Shown here piece by piece: positions 10,963-21,730 of a stretch of DNA of 64,000 nucleotides. The stretch is from Fidelibacterota bacterium. GTDB taxonomy: Bacteria; Fidelibacterota; UBA8477; JABMPR01. A program made the translations under genes and the position numbers. The stretch spans positions 17,774 through 81,773 of the forward strand of contig JABIFX010000084.1 in assembly GCA_018650445.1 (NCBI GenBank), written 5' to 3'. The notes beneath the pieces are model-generated. The model was not told the DNA's origin. It did not search any database and worked only from the letters and a program-made list of their open reading frames with translations. Every line of letters begins with the position of its first letter. Position 1 is the stretch's first letter.

Positions 10963-12184
10963 GATAGGAGTGGAGCCGAATTGCATGGTTGTCGGTCATT
11001 CCTGCCACAAAATCACAAATCATGCGCATTTTCTGATTCTCATCAAAATCACCTGAAATCCCCGTAGGTAAGGGTAGAGGTTCAAGAACGCCCCGCTTCT
11101 CAAAAACCACATCTCGATAATAAAGAAATAATTCTTCAAGAATTTCCACACCTTTTGATTCTGGGATTTTCACATAATCTGAATTGTATATCAGATTATA
11201 GTTCAAGGCTCTCAGGGCCATCAATTCAGAATGAGATTCCTCTGCCATCTTAAGCACATATTTGTATCGGGGGATGGCAATAAAGGGCTCATTTGCTAAC
11301 TCAATGGAAATTGAATAAATCCAGCGACCGATGAGCCCGGCGATAAAGCGTGACATCGGGAACTGATTTCTAAGTACCTGATCCACTTCCGATCGGATTT
11401 TCTTGCTGACCTCAGGATATTGACTATTCCAGAATTGCTCTACCTGCTCAGGTGTTAGCAAACTCTGCTTTACACCATCGAATAAATCAGAAGTTGTGTA
11501 GGCGATATCATCTGAGAGATCCATGATGGCACATTCAATTGGTCGAACCTGAGTTCCACTTTGAGCTAATTTGTCTAAACGTTGGTCATGATGAACCCAG
11601 GATAAAATTTCCTGTTGCTCAGGGTAAAGAAATTTAGCGCCGTTCTGTGTATTTTCCTTACCGACGATTTTATATTTCAAAATACTATCCAAACAGGCAC
11701 GGGTAGCCTGCATGCCAGCATTGGTGTAGGATCGGCGATCACCCCTTACAATATCAGTCAGGATACGCAAGGATTGCGCATTGCCCTCAAACCCACCCCA
11801 GTTATCCATGAGTTCGTTTAATCGGGACTCTCCCTTATGACCAATAGGTGGATTTCCCAGATCATGAGCCAGACAAGCTGCTTCTACTAAAGCAGAATCA
11901 ATCTCATAATCTACCGTCAGCATCTCGGAACTTCTATTGAGATAGTTCACGACGGATCGCCCAATCTGGGCTACTTCGATGGAATGGGTCAAACGGGTTC
12001 GGTATTGGTCAGATTGTCCGGTGACATAAACCTGGGTTTTTCCCTGAAGACGGCGAAAGGCTGTTGAATGAATTATCCTGTCTCGATCTATTTCAAAGGC
12101 ATTGCGATATTCATTTTCAGGGAGATGACGTTCCCCGATAGATTCACAATCCCAATCTGTGTAGAAAGTATTTTTTAATATCAT
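10952..12184 (-). CDS. dgt: Deoxyguanosinetriphosphate triphosphohydrolase-like (HD domain)
   Basis: RDRIIHSTAFRRLQGKTQV; RTRLTHSIEVAQIGR; CLAHDLGNPPIGHKGE. Confidence 0.9.
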   Translation of the reverse strand: MILKNTFYTDWDCESIGERHLPENEYRNAFEIDRDRIIHSTAFRRLQGKTQVYVTGQSDQYRTRLTHSIEVAQIGRSVVNYLNRSSEMLTVDYEIDSALVEAACLAHDLGNPPIGHKGESRLNELMDNWGGFEGNAQSLRILTDIVRGDRRSYTNAGMQATRACLDSILKYKIVGKENTQNGAKFLYPEQQEILSWVHHDQRLDKLAQSGTQVRPIECAIMDLSDDIAYTTSDLFDGVKQSLLTPEQVEQFWNSQYPEVSKKIRSEVDQVLRNQFPMSRFIAGLIGRWIYSISIELANEPFIAIPRYKYVLKMAEESHSELMALRALNYNLIYNSDYVKIPESKGVEILEELFLYYRDVVFEKRGVLEPLPLPTGISGDFDENQKMRMICDFVAGMTDNHAIRLHSYLKS

Positions 12185-12262
12185 AGAATCAAAATAAACG
12201 AGAAATTGCCAGCTACCAAAGGATTAGCATCGACCAACTTTGCTGGAGAATGAGCCTTTTAG

Positions 12263-13171
12263 CTATTTACGACGGGCCCTTGGATGGAAACTGCTGTGGA
12301 CTTCTTTGAGATAAGTGCTATCAAGATGAGTATATATCTGCGTCGTTGAAATATCAACATGACCCAACATTTCCTGTACAATTCGGAGATCAGCTCCCCC
12401 TTCAAGCAAATGGGTGGCAAAGGAATGTCGGAATGTGTGCGGACTAACCGGCTTATTTAGATCTGCCTTTTCAGCCAGCTTTTTGAGAACAAACCAGATA
12501 CCCTTACGTTGTAATTGTTTGCCCTTATTGTTCAGGAAGAGAATACCCTCATTGAAGTATCCCTTTTCCAGCGACGGCCTGCCATGTTCAATGTATTCAA
12601 TCAACCATTTCTTAGCTTCACCACCCAGGGGAACGATTCTTTCCTTATTTCCCTTGCCCCTGATAAGTATAAGGTCATCGTCGATAAGGATCTGTTCCAG
12701 AGTCATGTCACATACTTCGGATACCCGCATTCCCGCTGCATACATGAGTTCAAACATGGCCCTGTCACGCAACCCCAGGGCTGTCTCAGTGTCTATGGTC
12801 TCCAGCAGAAGTTCGATATCTTCAAAATTTAGAATTTTGGGTAGACTGGCAGGCAGTTTTGGAGAATCCAAAAATTGAGTGGGATCTTCAGTGAGGTGTC
12901 CCTCCATAACTAAAAACTTGTAATAAGCCCTGAGGGATGAAAAATGACGGGAAACACTGGTTTCAGCCATTTTTCGTTTCTTTAAAACACGCGCATAGTC
13001 AATGAGTATTTGATGATCCACCTTACCTGGTGAACTAATTTTTAGTGAAGCTAAAAACTCCCAGAAATCTGCGAGATCATCAAGATATGCGGCCTGTGTG
13101 TTTTTTGCCAGATTGCGTTCAATCCGAAGATAGTTTAAGAAATCCTGGAGAAATTGTTCGGACCTAGTCAT
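12263..13171 (-). CDS. Tyrosine recombinase XerC/XerD family
   Basis: SAM-like N-terminal domain; MYAAGMRVSEVCDM, HTFRHSFATHLLEGGADLRIVQEMLGHVDISTTQIYTH. Start placed at MTRSEQ; alternative at 13186. Confidence 0.93.
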   Translation of the reverse strand: MTRSEQFLQDFLNYLRIERNLAKNTQAAYLDDLADFWEFLASLKISSPGKVDHQILIDYARVLKKRKMAETSVSRHFSSLRAYYKFLVMEGHLTEDPTQFLDSPKLPASLPKILNFEDIELLLETIDTETALGLRDRAMFELMYAAGMRVSEVCDMTLEQILIDDDLILIRGKGNKERIVPLGGEAKKWLIEYIEHGRPSLEKGYFNEGILFLNNKGKQLQRKGIWFVLKKLAEKADLNKPVSPHTFRHSFATHLLEGGADLRIVQEMLGHVDISTTQIYTHLDSTYLKEVHSSFHPRARRK

Positions 13172-13304
13172 GGGAGAATATAGCATAGGTAATATCTAAA
13201 TCCTCACATCGTCAGTCAGAGCGAGGATGCAAAGACTATGTTTCAACCTGATTTACAATTTGAGTGAGGTGTTTCCCTCTGTGTACACAGAAATTCTGGA
13301 GGAG

Positions 13305-14048
13305 TTAGCTCTTGTGAATGGCTTTGGCAAAAGCTTCCATGAGATGGGAATTATCAGGATTTTCCAGAACATTGCCTGTCACCACAAATGAAGCGCCTGC
13401 TTTCACAAGTGCTCCAGCCACTTCTGGAGTATGGATGCCACCGCCCACGATAACAGGAACATCGGTGTAACTGGTAACTGCTTTTACCATCTGGGGTGTG
13501 ACTGAATATTTGGCACCGCTCCCGGCCTCCAGATAGATGAATTTGAAACCTAAATAGTCAGCTGCCAATGCATGAGCAATAGCGATCTCATCCTTATCCC
13601 TGGGGATAGGTTTTGATCCACTCACAAATTCTGCGGTGGTAACTCGCCCACTCTCGATGAGCATATAAGCAGTTGAAATGGGCTCAAGACCTAAGTGCCG
13701 AACCGCTGGCGCAGCCTGTACCTGATCACCAATAAGAAACTGTGGGTTGCGGCCACTGATAACCGAGAGATAAAATACCGCATCAACATGTGGAGATAAC
13801 TGATTCACGTTTCCGGGAAAAAGAATAACTGGGAGTGTAGCTATCTCCTGGATGCGCTTCATCATCTGCTGTTCACCTTCACCAAGCGTGAGTGAATTGC
13901 CAACCATGATCCCATCAGCACCCGATACATTGATCTTATTAATGAATAATTCTAATTCATCAATATCCCAGCGGTCGGGATCAACCAGCACTAGATATCC
14001 GGCACCCTTTGATGCTTTGGTTTCCAACAGATGTTCAAAAACACTCAA
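13305..14048 (-). CDS. Geranylgeranylglyceryl phosphate synthase / PcrB family
   Basis: LVDPDRWDIDEL, ADGIMVGNS, YLEAGSGAKYSV, VGGGIHTPEVAGALVKAGASFVVTGNVLE. Confidence 0.88.
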   Translation of the reverse strand: MSVFEHLLETKASKGAGYLVLVDPDRWDIDELELFINKINVSGADGIMVGNSLTLGEGEQQMMKRIQEIATLPVILFPGNVNQLSPHVDAVFYLSVISGRNPQFLIGDQVQAAPAVRHLGLEPISTAYMLIESGRVTTAEFVSGSKPIPRDKDEIAIAHALAADYLGFKFIYLEAGSGAKYSVTPQMVKAVTSYTDVPVIVGGGIHTPEVAGALVKAGASFVVTGNVLENPDNSHLMEAFAKAIHKS

Positions 14049-15388
14049 ATCGTATATCCTTTCAGGAAAGCAACCAAATCATCCATTTCTTGCTTGCTGC
14101 GTTTTTCTGTGACTGCTACGAGGAGCAGATTTTCTGAATTTCGTTCAAACTGACTCAGGGCAATACCTGGGAAAAAGCCTGCCTCAGTTGCCTTGGAAAT
14201 CAGGATTTTCGAGCTTCCGGGTACTTCAACCACAAATTCGTTAAAAAAGTACTCTGTTTTTACCGAAAACCCAGCCAGAATATTGATGGCATCTGCAAGA
14301 TAATGAGCTTTTTGAGTACTCAGTTCAGCGACTCGCTTCATGCCATTCTTGCCTAGAGTGGACATATAGATACAGGCCGCCAACGCGTTCAGTCCCTGAT
14401 TTGTACAAATATTAGATGTGGCTTTTTCTCGGCGAATATCCTGTTCTCTGGTACGGAGTACCATAACAAATGCTCGGTTTCCATTTACATCGATGCTTTC
14501 ACCGGCGATACGACCTGGGACCTTACGAATCAGCGGTTCCTTGACGGCCATAAAGCCAAGATATGGACCACCAAAGCTCAGATGATTGCCCAGAGACTGG
14601 CCCTCTCCTACTGCAATATCAACACCCAGCTCCCCAGGTGCTTCCAACAGATTGAGGCTGATAGGATTAACCACTGCAATAAGCTGAATCTTCTTGTCTT
14701 CGATACTTTCCTTAATGGCTGCCAAATCTTCAAGACCACCATAAAAATTGGGATTCTGAATCACAACACCTGCAATATCAGCATTCAGTCGATCAGACAG
14801 TGAATGCAGGGACGTGACGCCTTCATCCAGATCAACAAACTCAAATTCCAACCCCTGATAATGGGCATATGTTATGGCAATATCGATGTAGACGGGATTC
14901 ACACTTTTTGAAATTATAATTTTTTTACGACGAGTATGACGCGCTGCCAGTAGGCATGCCTCTGCCATGGCACTGGCGCCATCATACATGGAGGAATTAG
15001 CCAGGTCCATACCTGTGAGTTCACAGATCATGGATTGATATTCATACATAGCCTGCAGGGTACCCTGAGATACTTCGGCCTGATACGGTGTATAGGCTGT
15101 ATAGAATTCTGAGCGGCTGATTAAAACATCTACAACATGGGGAATAAAGTGATCATAGCTACCCCCTCCCAGAAAAGAGACATGGGAAGCAGTACTGGCA
15201 TCTCTGGATAGAATCTGCAGTACGTCTTGTTTATGTTCAATCTCTGATTTTGCAGGAGGCAAGGGAAGATCACCCTCGAAGCGCAGGGCTTTAGGGATAC
15301 TGTCCAAGAGCTCTTCAAAAGAGGTGATTCCCACCTCATTAAGCATCTTCAACTGTTCTTCCTCAGTGTTGGGTATGTACTGGTGCAT
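14045..15388 (-). CDS. gcvPA: Glycine dehydrogenase (decarboxylating) subunit 1
   Basis: YIPNTEEEQLKMLNEVGITSFEELLDSIP; FLGGGSYDHFIP; TAYTPYQAEVSQGTLQAMYEYQSMI. Confidence 0.93.
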   Translation of the reverse strand: MHQYIPNTEEEQLKMLNEVGITSFEELLDSIPKALRFEGDLPLPPAKSEIEHKQDVLQILSRDASTASHVSFLGGGSYDHFIPHVVDVLISRSEFYTAYTPYQAEVSQGTLQAMYEYQSMICELTGMDLANSSMYDGASAMAEACLLAARHTRRKKIIISKSVNPVYIDIAITYAHYQGLEFEFVDLDEGVTSLHSLSDRLNADIAGVVIQNPNFYGGLEDLAAIKESIEDKKIQLIAVVNPISLNLLEAPGELGVDIAVGEGQSLGNHLSFGGPYLGFMAVKEPLIRKVPGRIAGESIDVNGNRAFVMVLRTREQDIRREKATSNICTNQGLNALAACIYMSTLGKNGMKRVAELSTQKAHYLADAINILAGFSVKTEYFFNEFVVEVPGSSKILISKATEAGFFPGIALSQFERNSENLLLVAVTEKRSKQEMDDLVAFLKGYTI

Positions 15389-15398
15389 AATCGTCCTA

Positions 15399-15776
15399 TC
15401 AGGAAATGCTGGCGATATATTCCTCGGCAGACAAACAGCTATCTAATTCAGAAGCATTGCTCATCTTAACTTTGAGAATCCACCCCTCGCCATAGGCATC
15501 CTGATTAATTAATTCTGACGTGTCGTCAAGTTGCTCATTCACTGCCTCAATACTCCCACCTAGAGGTAGAAAAAGATCAGCAACCGTTTTTACGGCTTCG
15601 ATGGTGGCGGCAACATCACCCTTTTCAAATTCTTCATCAACACCTGGCAGCTCAACAAAAACAACATCACCAAGTTCACCCTGGGCATAGTCGGTGATAC
15701 CAATAATGGCGGAATCACCTTCAACACGAATCCATTCATGGTCACTGGTGTATTGGAGCTCTGCTGGTACGTTCAT
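15399..15776 (-). CDS. gcvH: Glycine cleavage system H protein
   Basis: YTSDHEWIRVEGDSAIIGITDYAQGELGDVVFVELP; lipoyl site ATIEAVKTVADL. Confidence 0.95.
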   Translation of the reverse strand: MNVPAELQYTSDHEWIRVEGDSAIIGITDYAQGELGDVVFVELPGVDEEFEKGDVAATIEAVKTVADLFLPLGGSIEAVNEQLDDTSELINQDAYGEGWILKVKMSNASELDSCLSAEEYIASIS

Positions 15777-15843
15777 ATTTCTCTCTCCTCGATCATATCA
15801 ATTCTATAAAACTCTCAAAAATTACGAATAACACCTGAACAGC

Positions 15844-15877
15844 AAAAATCCCGCCGAACCTACGATTCAAAACGGGA
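15844..15877 (-). terminator. Putative intrinsic terminator after accC
   Basis: Minus strand TCCCG...CGGGA followed by TTTTT; located between accC and gcvH. Confidence 0.55.
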
Positions 15878-15911
15878 CAAAATTATCCAGATAATTTGCG
15901 ACCAAATTCCA

Positions 15912-17267
15912 TTATTCACGACTCGAGTCATATTTAAATGACTCAAGAAAATGTGTGTCAAAATTGCCTGCCTGAATCTGGTCGTTCTCAAGTAATTGAA
16001 TATGGAAGGGGATGGTTGTCTTGGGTCCTTCGATAATGAATTCCTTCAAGGCGCCCAGCATCCGTTCAATGGCTTCTTTTCTGTCACGACCATGAACAAC
16101 CAGCTTTGCCAGCATAGAATCGTAATGAGGAGGAATTTGGTAACCGCTATATATATGGCTATCCACACGAACTCCGCGACCACCAGGAAAATGGACACTT
16201 TCAATAAATAAGGGAGAAGGTCGGAAATTTAGGGCAGGATCTTCAGCATTGATACGACACTCAATGGAGTGTCCCCTCAATTTCATTGTCTTCAGGAAGG
16301 CTGGTAATTCCCCACCAGCATGACAGGCGATTTGTTCCTTGACGATGTCAACCCCCGTCACTTCCTCAGAGACGGTGTGTTCAACCTGAATTCGGGTGTT
16401 CATTTCCATGAAATAGAATTTGCCGTGTTTATCCAGTAAAAATTCAATGGTTCCAGCGCCAACGTAGTTCACGCGTTTCGCACCGGCTACAGCCGCTTCA
16501 CCCATTTCGCGTCTTAATTCTTCGGAGACAACGGGCGATGGAGATTCTTCCAATAATTTTTGATGACGTCTTTGGATTGAGCATTCGCGTTCACCCAGGG
16601 AATACACATTACCATGTGAATCACCCAGGAGTTGGACTTCGATGTGACGCGGATTTTCAATATATTTTTCCAGATATAATCCATCATTGCCAAATGCAGT
16701 GCCAGATTCTGCCTGAGCCATACCATAAAATTTGGCTACATCTTCAGATCTGTAGACAACTCGCATTCCACGTCCGCCACCACCAGCTGTGGCCTTAAGG
16801 ATAACAGGGTAGCCCATTTCGTCAGCCATTTTTCTAGCTTCCCCAGCCGAGCTTAATATTCCCTGGCTACCAGGAATCACAGGAACTCCAGCAGCTTTCA
16901 TGGTTTCTTTGGCAGATGCTTTGTCACCCATTGCATCGATCATATCACCATCAGGACCGATAAAATCAATATTGTGTTTTTTGCACATATTGGCAAAATC
17001 AGCGCTTTCAGCAAGAAATCCATATCCAGGATGAATAGCATCAGCATTGGTCACTTCAGCGGCAGTGAGAATCGCCTGGGTGTTCAAATAACTAAGCTTG
17101 GATGGCCCTGGACCAATACATACGGCCTCATCGGCAAATTTTGTGTGGAGGGATAGTTCATCAGCCTCTGAATAAACGGCTACACTACTGATACCAACTT
17201 CACGACAGGCTCGAATCACGCGTAAGGCGATTTCACCACGGTTAGCGATGAGTATTTTTTTATACAT
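15912..17267 (-). CDS. accC: Acetyl-CoA carboxylase biotin carboxylase subunit
   Basis: [65 protein letters not shown]. Confidence 0.95.
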   Translation of the reverse strand: MYKKILIANRGEIALRVIRACREVGISSVAVYSEADELSLHTKFADEAVCIGPGPSKLSYLNTQAILTAAEVTNADAIHPGYGFLAESADFANMCKKHNIDFIGPDGDMIDAMGDKASAKETMKAAGVPVIPGSQGILSSAGEARKMADEMGYPVILKATAGGGGRGMRVVYRSEDVAKFYGMAQAESGTAFGNDGLYLEKYIENPRHIEVQLLGDSHGNVYSLGERECSIQRRHQKLLEESPSPVVSEELRREMGEAAVAGAKRVNYVGAGTIEFLLDKHGKFYFMEMNTRIQVEHTVSEEVTGVDIVKEQIACHAGGELPAFLKTMKLRGHSIECRINAEDPALNFRPSPLFIESVHFPGGRGVRVDSHIYSGYQIPPHYDSMLAKLVVHGRDRKEAIERMLGALKEFIIEGPKTTIPFHIQLLENDQIQAGNFDTHFLESFKYDSSRE

Positions 17268-17276
17268 AATTTTTTA

Positions 17277-17726
17277 TCAAGGTTCTATGAGAAAGAGAGT
17301 CTGACCATATTCAACAGGCTGGGCATTTTCAATCTGGATATCAAGAATGACTCCAGATACTTCCGCCTCGACCTCATTCATAATTTTCATGGCTTCAATG
17401 ATACAGAGAGTATCACCTTTTTTGACATGATCTCCGACTTTAATAAAGGGATCTACCTCAGGTGATGGTGACCGATAGAAGGTACCTACCATGGGGGATT
17501 TAATAGCTACACCCTGGAGTGAACTCTCATCGTCAGCAGCCTCAGCTGGAGCTTGAGCAGGAGTAGCTGGCTGTGAGGGAGCTAGCACTCCGCCTGAGTT
17601 CTGGACCACAACATTCCCGCCCTGCCGGGAAACGCGAATCTTTTTGCCCCATTTACTAACTTCAATCTCTGATATGCTAGACTTTTCCAGTAATTCGATG
17701 AGTTGTTCTATGTCTTTAGTATTCAA
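17277..17726 (-). CDS. accB: Acetyl-CoA carboxylase biotin carboxyl carrier protein
   Basis: [48 protein letters not shown]. Confidence 0.95.
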   Translation of the reverse strand: MNTKDIEQLIELLEKSSISEIEVSKWGKKIRVSRQGGNVVVQNSGGVLAPSQPATPAQAPAEAADDESSLQGVAIKSPMVGTFYRSPSPEVDPFIKVGDHVKKGDTLCIIEAMKIMNEVEAEVSGVILDIQIENAQPVEYGQTLFLIEP

Positions 17727-17739
17727 AATAAAATTTCTC

Positions 17740-18303
17740 CTAAGCCCTCACGCGTTCCAGATAATCCCCCGTACGAGTGTCAACCTTGACTTTGTCACCG
17801 ATATTTAGAAAGAGTGGAACCGTTACTTTTAAACCGGTCTCCAGAAATGCAGGTTTTGATCCACCGGTGGCTGTATCCCCCCTCAAACCAGGATCAGTTT
17901 CCTTGATCTCAAGGATTACATGGGGAGCTACCTCTACATCAACTGGAGTTGAATCTCTAAATAAGACTTTGATGATATCATTTTCTTTAAGATAATCTTT
18001 TATAGAAGCCATGAGCTCAGCGTCAATTGCGATTTGCTCATAGGTCTCGTTGTCCATGATGTGGTAATGAGATTCATCAGAATATAGATAGGTCATTTCA
18101 TTGGCCATCAATTTGACATCAGCTATTTTTTCACCTGATCGAAAGGTCTGTTCTATGACCTGGCCACCTGGTATTTTTTTTAGTTTCGTTCTGACAAAAG
18201 CGTTACCTTTGCCAGGTTTAACATGAAGAAATTCAACGACTTTCCAAAGATTGCCATTGAATTCCATTACCAAATTGTTTTTAATATCGGATGTGCTACC
18301 CAT
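17740..18303 (-). CDS. efp: Elongation factor P
   Basis: [59 protein letters not shown]. Confidence 0.95.
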   Translation of the reverse strand: MGSTSDIKNNLVMEFNGNLWKVVEFLHVKPGKGNAFVRTKLKKIPGGQVIEQTFRSGEKIADVKLMANEMTYLYSDESHYHIMDNETYEQIAIDAELMASIKDYLKENDIIKVLFRDSTPVDVEVAPHVILEIKETDPGLRGDTATGGSKPAFLETGLKVTVPLFLNIGDKVKVDTRTGDYLERVRA

Positions 18304-18522
18304 AATTAGTTACCAGACTCCTTCTTAAGTGGCGCGAAGTTAACCGGGGGCTGAAATCATGGCAAACTTTTTATCCGCAAGTATTCTTCGGCGCAGGTGA
18401 ATTTTCTCCGTGATTCGAGGGTGCTGAGGAATCAGAAATAGTGCTGTTTTTGAACACTTCTATTAGGTGATAATTCGCCCTTTTCCCTTGCCTTCCTGCA
18501 TTAAGATTCCTATTAATGCTCA

Positions 18523-20148
18523 ATGGAAAATACTTTCAATAGCATCTCTGACAAATTGCTGGATATGGTGCCCCTCATAGGTTTATATGCCGAAACGCAC
18601 TTCAGATTTCGTATTCCCTTTAGCCGTTATTTCAAGCAGGAACCAGAGCTTATTTTTGATACTCCCTGGCGATTGGAGCCCGGTCAAAAGCTAAGTATCT
18701 TCCTGGTGGTCAAGGATGCGCATCTCTATCCTGTCAAACTGGAATCTGTTGAGATCGAGGTTTCTCAAAATAATCAAAAACTTTGTACTCAGAAGTGGAT
18801 TTTAAACCAGGACTCCAGAGATAGGCAGATTGATTTTGAATTTTCCTTTAGTGATTGCGAACTTCCATTTGGAGAAGTTGAAATTTTTCCCACACTGACC
18901 TACTCCCTTTCGGGAAAACAGCGCCATATGCGGATTGACAATTATCGTGGAACCCGCAAGACACCACTTAGAGTAACGATAGCCAGTGAGGGTTTACCAA
19001 AGTTTGCTGGCTGGCAAACAGGAGATACTCATCTTCACAGCTCACTGACCAATGATCAGATAGAATTTGGAGCTTCGCTGGAGCAGACTCGGAGGGCAGC
19101 ACAGTTGCTAGGATTGGATTTTATCACAGCAACTGACCATTCCTACGATCTCGATGATCAACCAGATGACTATTTGAAGAATGATCCAGAGTTGGAAAAA
19201 TGGAAGCAAAGTCGCGAACAGATCACAGCATTAAATAAAGATAACCATCTCACTATCATCCCTGGAGAAGAGATCAGTGTCGCCAACGCCAGAGGTGCTA
19301 CAGTTCATTTCCTGCACTTTAATGATCCTGTCTATTTTCCTGGAAGTGGTGATAGTGGTGAAGACTGGCCTAAACTCAAGTCTCAATTGAGCATTGATGA
19401 TGTGTTAGCACAGCGCTCTCCACAAACGGTTTCAGTGGGTGCGCACACCGCTTATAAATTCCCCTGGTTCCAACGGGTGCTACTTAAGCGAGGATTCTGG
19501 GAAGATAAGGATCACAATAATCCGGAGCTTGATGGTGTTCAAATCTTATGTGGTACCCCAGCTTACACAGCATTTCATACTTCAAGGCAGCTCTGGATTG
19601 ATGCGCTGCTAAAGGGGCAGAAACTGGGTGTATATGGCGGGAGTGATGGTCACGGTAATCTCAATAGAAACTGGCATGTCACCCTACCCATGTGGTCTCT
19701 GGGAACCCATGAGGACCAAATTTTTGCCCAATCTAGAACCATTGTCAGAAGTAAGAGCACAGACACATCGGATATTGTGGAGGCGATGAAACAGCGCCGC
19801 ACCGCTCTCTCGACTGGTCCCATAGGAGATCTGGCGATTACTTTTAAGGCTACTTCATGTGGGATTGGCGATACATTTATGGCCAGGAAGAACGATATTC
19901 TTAAAATGACATATCGCGGTCTTTGTACTGAAGAGTTCGGATCATTAATGGATGTTACAGTCTACACAGGAAACCTTGAAACCAGGGAAGAGACCCTCCT
20001 ATTTCACCATTCAGAGATGTCTGACGGATTTGAGATCGTTCAGAATTTCAAAGTCCCAGGTAAATCTTATCTGCGTCTGGAGATCAGTAGTGATGGATCG
20101 AGATGGCCTGGTATTTACGTTTCCTCACCCATCTGGATTGAAGTATAG
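18523..20148 (+). CDS. PHP-domain / CehA-McbA-like metallohydrolase
   Basis: GDTHLHSSLTND, LGLDFITATDHSYDLDD, IIPGEEISVANARGATVHFLHF, GGSDGHGN metal-ligand motifs. Confidence 0.75.
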   Translation: MENTFNSISDKLLDMVPLIGLYAETHFRFRIPFSRYFKQEPELIFDTPWRLEPGQKLSIFLVVKDAHLYPVKLESVEIEVSQNNQKLCTQKWILNQDSRDRQIDFEFSFSDCELPFGEVEIFPTLTYSLSGKQRHMRIDNYRGTRKTPLRVTIASEGLPKFAGWQTGDTHLHSSLTNDQIEFGASLEQTRRAAQLLGLDFITATDHSYDLDDQPDDYLKNDPELEKWKQSREQITALNKDNHLTIIPGEEISVANARGATVHFLHFNDPVYFPGSGDSGEDWPKLKSQLSIDDVLAQRSPQTVSVGAHTAYKFPWFQRVLLKRGFWEDKDHNNPELDGVQILCGTPAYTAFHTSRQLWIDALLKGQKLGVYGGSDGHGNLNRNWHVTLPMWSLGTHEDQIFAQSRTIVRSKSTDTSDIVEAMKQRRTALSTGPIGDLAITFKATSCGIGDTFMARKNDILKMTYRGLCTEEFGSLMDVTVYTGNLETREETLLFHHSEMSDGFEIVQNFKVPGKSYLRLEISSDGSRWPGIYVSSPIWIEV

Positions 20149-20168
20149 CTGTTTGAAGCGGCTGAGAA

Positions 20169-20684
20169 TCATTTTTCCCTTTTAATTAAATGGGCATTGG
20201 CCTCGATAAATTGTTTTGCATCCATACTGGCCGTGGTGTGTACCGGATCAGGTCCCTGGCGCATCATAATGATAAATTTGCCTACGGGATTGGAAGTTAC
20301 TGCCTCAGCACCAAAAGTACTTCTCACGCTATTATTGGTACCCCCTGACATGGAGGTATGGGTCTCAATAGTCAGGTCCGCCTCAGAGAACTCCTTATCA
20401 GGAACTTCTTCATAACTGGCATCTTCAACAATCAGGAAATGTGACAATCCTTGCTCCAGTGTGAGTTCAGCGCAACGAAATGTCAAATATGTCCTGACCT
20501 CATCCAAACTATTGTATTGATTCCCTTCGAAGGTGACTTCAAAAGTATTCTCGTTTAATTGATTATCAGAATATCCCCCACTGGCATTCATGGGTCTGTA
20601 GGTCACAGCACAGCCCAACAACAAGATTATCGTAGACAAGTTCACAATAATTTTCAGCACTGATTTCATGATTTCCCTCCACAT
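20169..20684 (-). CDS. CC0125/CC1285-type lipoprotein
   Basis: Lipobox LLLGCAVTYRPM; 'EVTFEGNQYNSLDEVRTYLTFRCAELTLEQGLSHFLIVED' pattern. Start may be 20669. Confidence 0.65.
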   Translation of the reverse strand: MWREIMKSVLKIIVNLSTIILLLGCAVTYRPMNASGGYSDNQLNENTFEVTFEGNQYNSLDEVRTYLTFRCAELTLEQGLSHFLIVEDASYEEVPDKEFSEADLTIETHTSMSGGTNNSVRSTFGAEAVTSNPVGKFIIMMRQGPDPVHTTASMDAKQFIEANAHLIKREK

Positions 20685-20691
20685 ATTTTAC

Positions 20692-21546
20692 TTACTTCTT
20701 ATTCGCTTTTCTGACCTGTAATTCCATAGCCTTCCATTCAGCTGGAGAAAGTACATCGAGAAAGTTGAATTCACCTGCTCCTTTTAGCCATTCTCCTCCA
20801 TCGATAGTAATGACTTCACCGTTAATATATTGTGATTGATCAGAAACCAGATAGGCAGCCAGATTGGCTAGCTCAATGTGTTCACCTACCCGCTTCAACG
20901 GAATTCGATCAATAAACTTTGCTTCCAGTCCGGGTGGTAGGAGTCGATCCCAGGCCCCTTCAGTGGGGAATGGACCAGGGGCGATGGCATTCATGGTGAT
21001 CCCATACTTGGCCCACTCAACAGCCAGGCTTTTTGTCAGTGTTTGCACACCAGCCTTGGCAATGGCTGAGGGTACAACATATCCCGATCCCGTGGTGGCA
21101 TAGGTGGTAACAATATTCAAGACCCTGGCAGACTGCCTGGACTTGATCCAGTGTTTTCCCAAAGCCAGGGTGGTATTATATGACCCCTTTAACACGATAT
21201 CAGTGATGACATCGAAAGCCTTATGACTCAATGCTTCGGTGGGACTTACAAAATTTCCAGCAGCGTTGTTCAGCAGAATATCAATTGACCCAAAGTGGTT
21301 TAGAGATTGTTCCAGAGCAATTTCCACCGCCTTATAATCCCGGACATCAAGAGCCAGGGGGAGCACTTCACCTCCAGTGGCTTCAATCAACTCAGCAGCA
21401 GTCTCTTGAAGGGTATCCATTTTCCGGCTGGCAATCACAACTTTTGCCTGTAATTCCAGAAACCGTTGGGCCATAGAGCGACCTAAACCGGTACCACCTC
21501 CAGTCACGAAAATGATCTTGCCTTTGAGTAAATCTGATTGAAACAT
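20692..21546 (-). CDS. SDR family oxidoreductase, 2,4-dienoyl-CoA reductase-like
   Basis: FVTGGGTGLGRSMAQRFLELQAKVVIASRK; NNAAGNFVSP; NAIAPGPFPTEGA; ITIDGGEWLKGAGEFN. Confidence 0.85.
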   Translation of the reverse strand: MFQSDLLKGKIIFVTGGGTGLGRSMAQRFLELQAKVVIASRKMDTLQETAAELIEATGGEVLPLALDVRDYKAVEIALEQSLNHFGSIDILLNNAAGNFVSPTEALSHKAFDVITDIVLKGSYNTTLALGKHWIKSRQSARVLNIVTTYATTGSGYVVPSAIAKAGVQTLTKSLAVEWAKYGITMNAIAPGPFPTEGAWDRLLPPGLEAKFIDRIPLKRVGEHIELANLAAYLVSDQSQYINGEVITIDGGEWLKGAGEFNFLDVLSPAEWKAMELQVRKANKK

Positions 21547-21730
21547 GGATAGTTCTCCTTTGGCATAACCTGCCCATCTTGAAACATCAATGCAAGAATT
21601 TTTAGCAATTAAATGACATGTACTAAATCAAAACTATATTGTTAAGCAATGAGAAGTAATTTATAACAGGAAAGATTGCGAAAATCTGCTACCGCATCAT
21701 TCAGGATATCATGAAGTCAGGAGCCATTTT

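Noticed and set aside
12414-12878. 154-aa plus-strand ORF opposite xerC/D
   Set aside because: Antisense to a confidently coding recombinase; low-complexity Ser/Arg-rich composition typical of shadow ORFs.
12263-13171. Integrase of a mobile element
   Set aside because: Surrounding genes are housekeeping with no att repeats or cargo; fits chromosomal XerC/XerD.
15777-15911. Glycine riboswitch upstream of gcvH
   Set aside because: Leader is short and AT-rich with only a terminator-like hairpin; no tandem aptamer features recognised.
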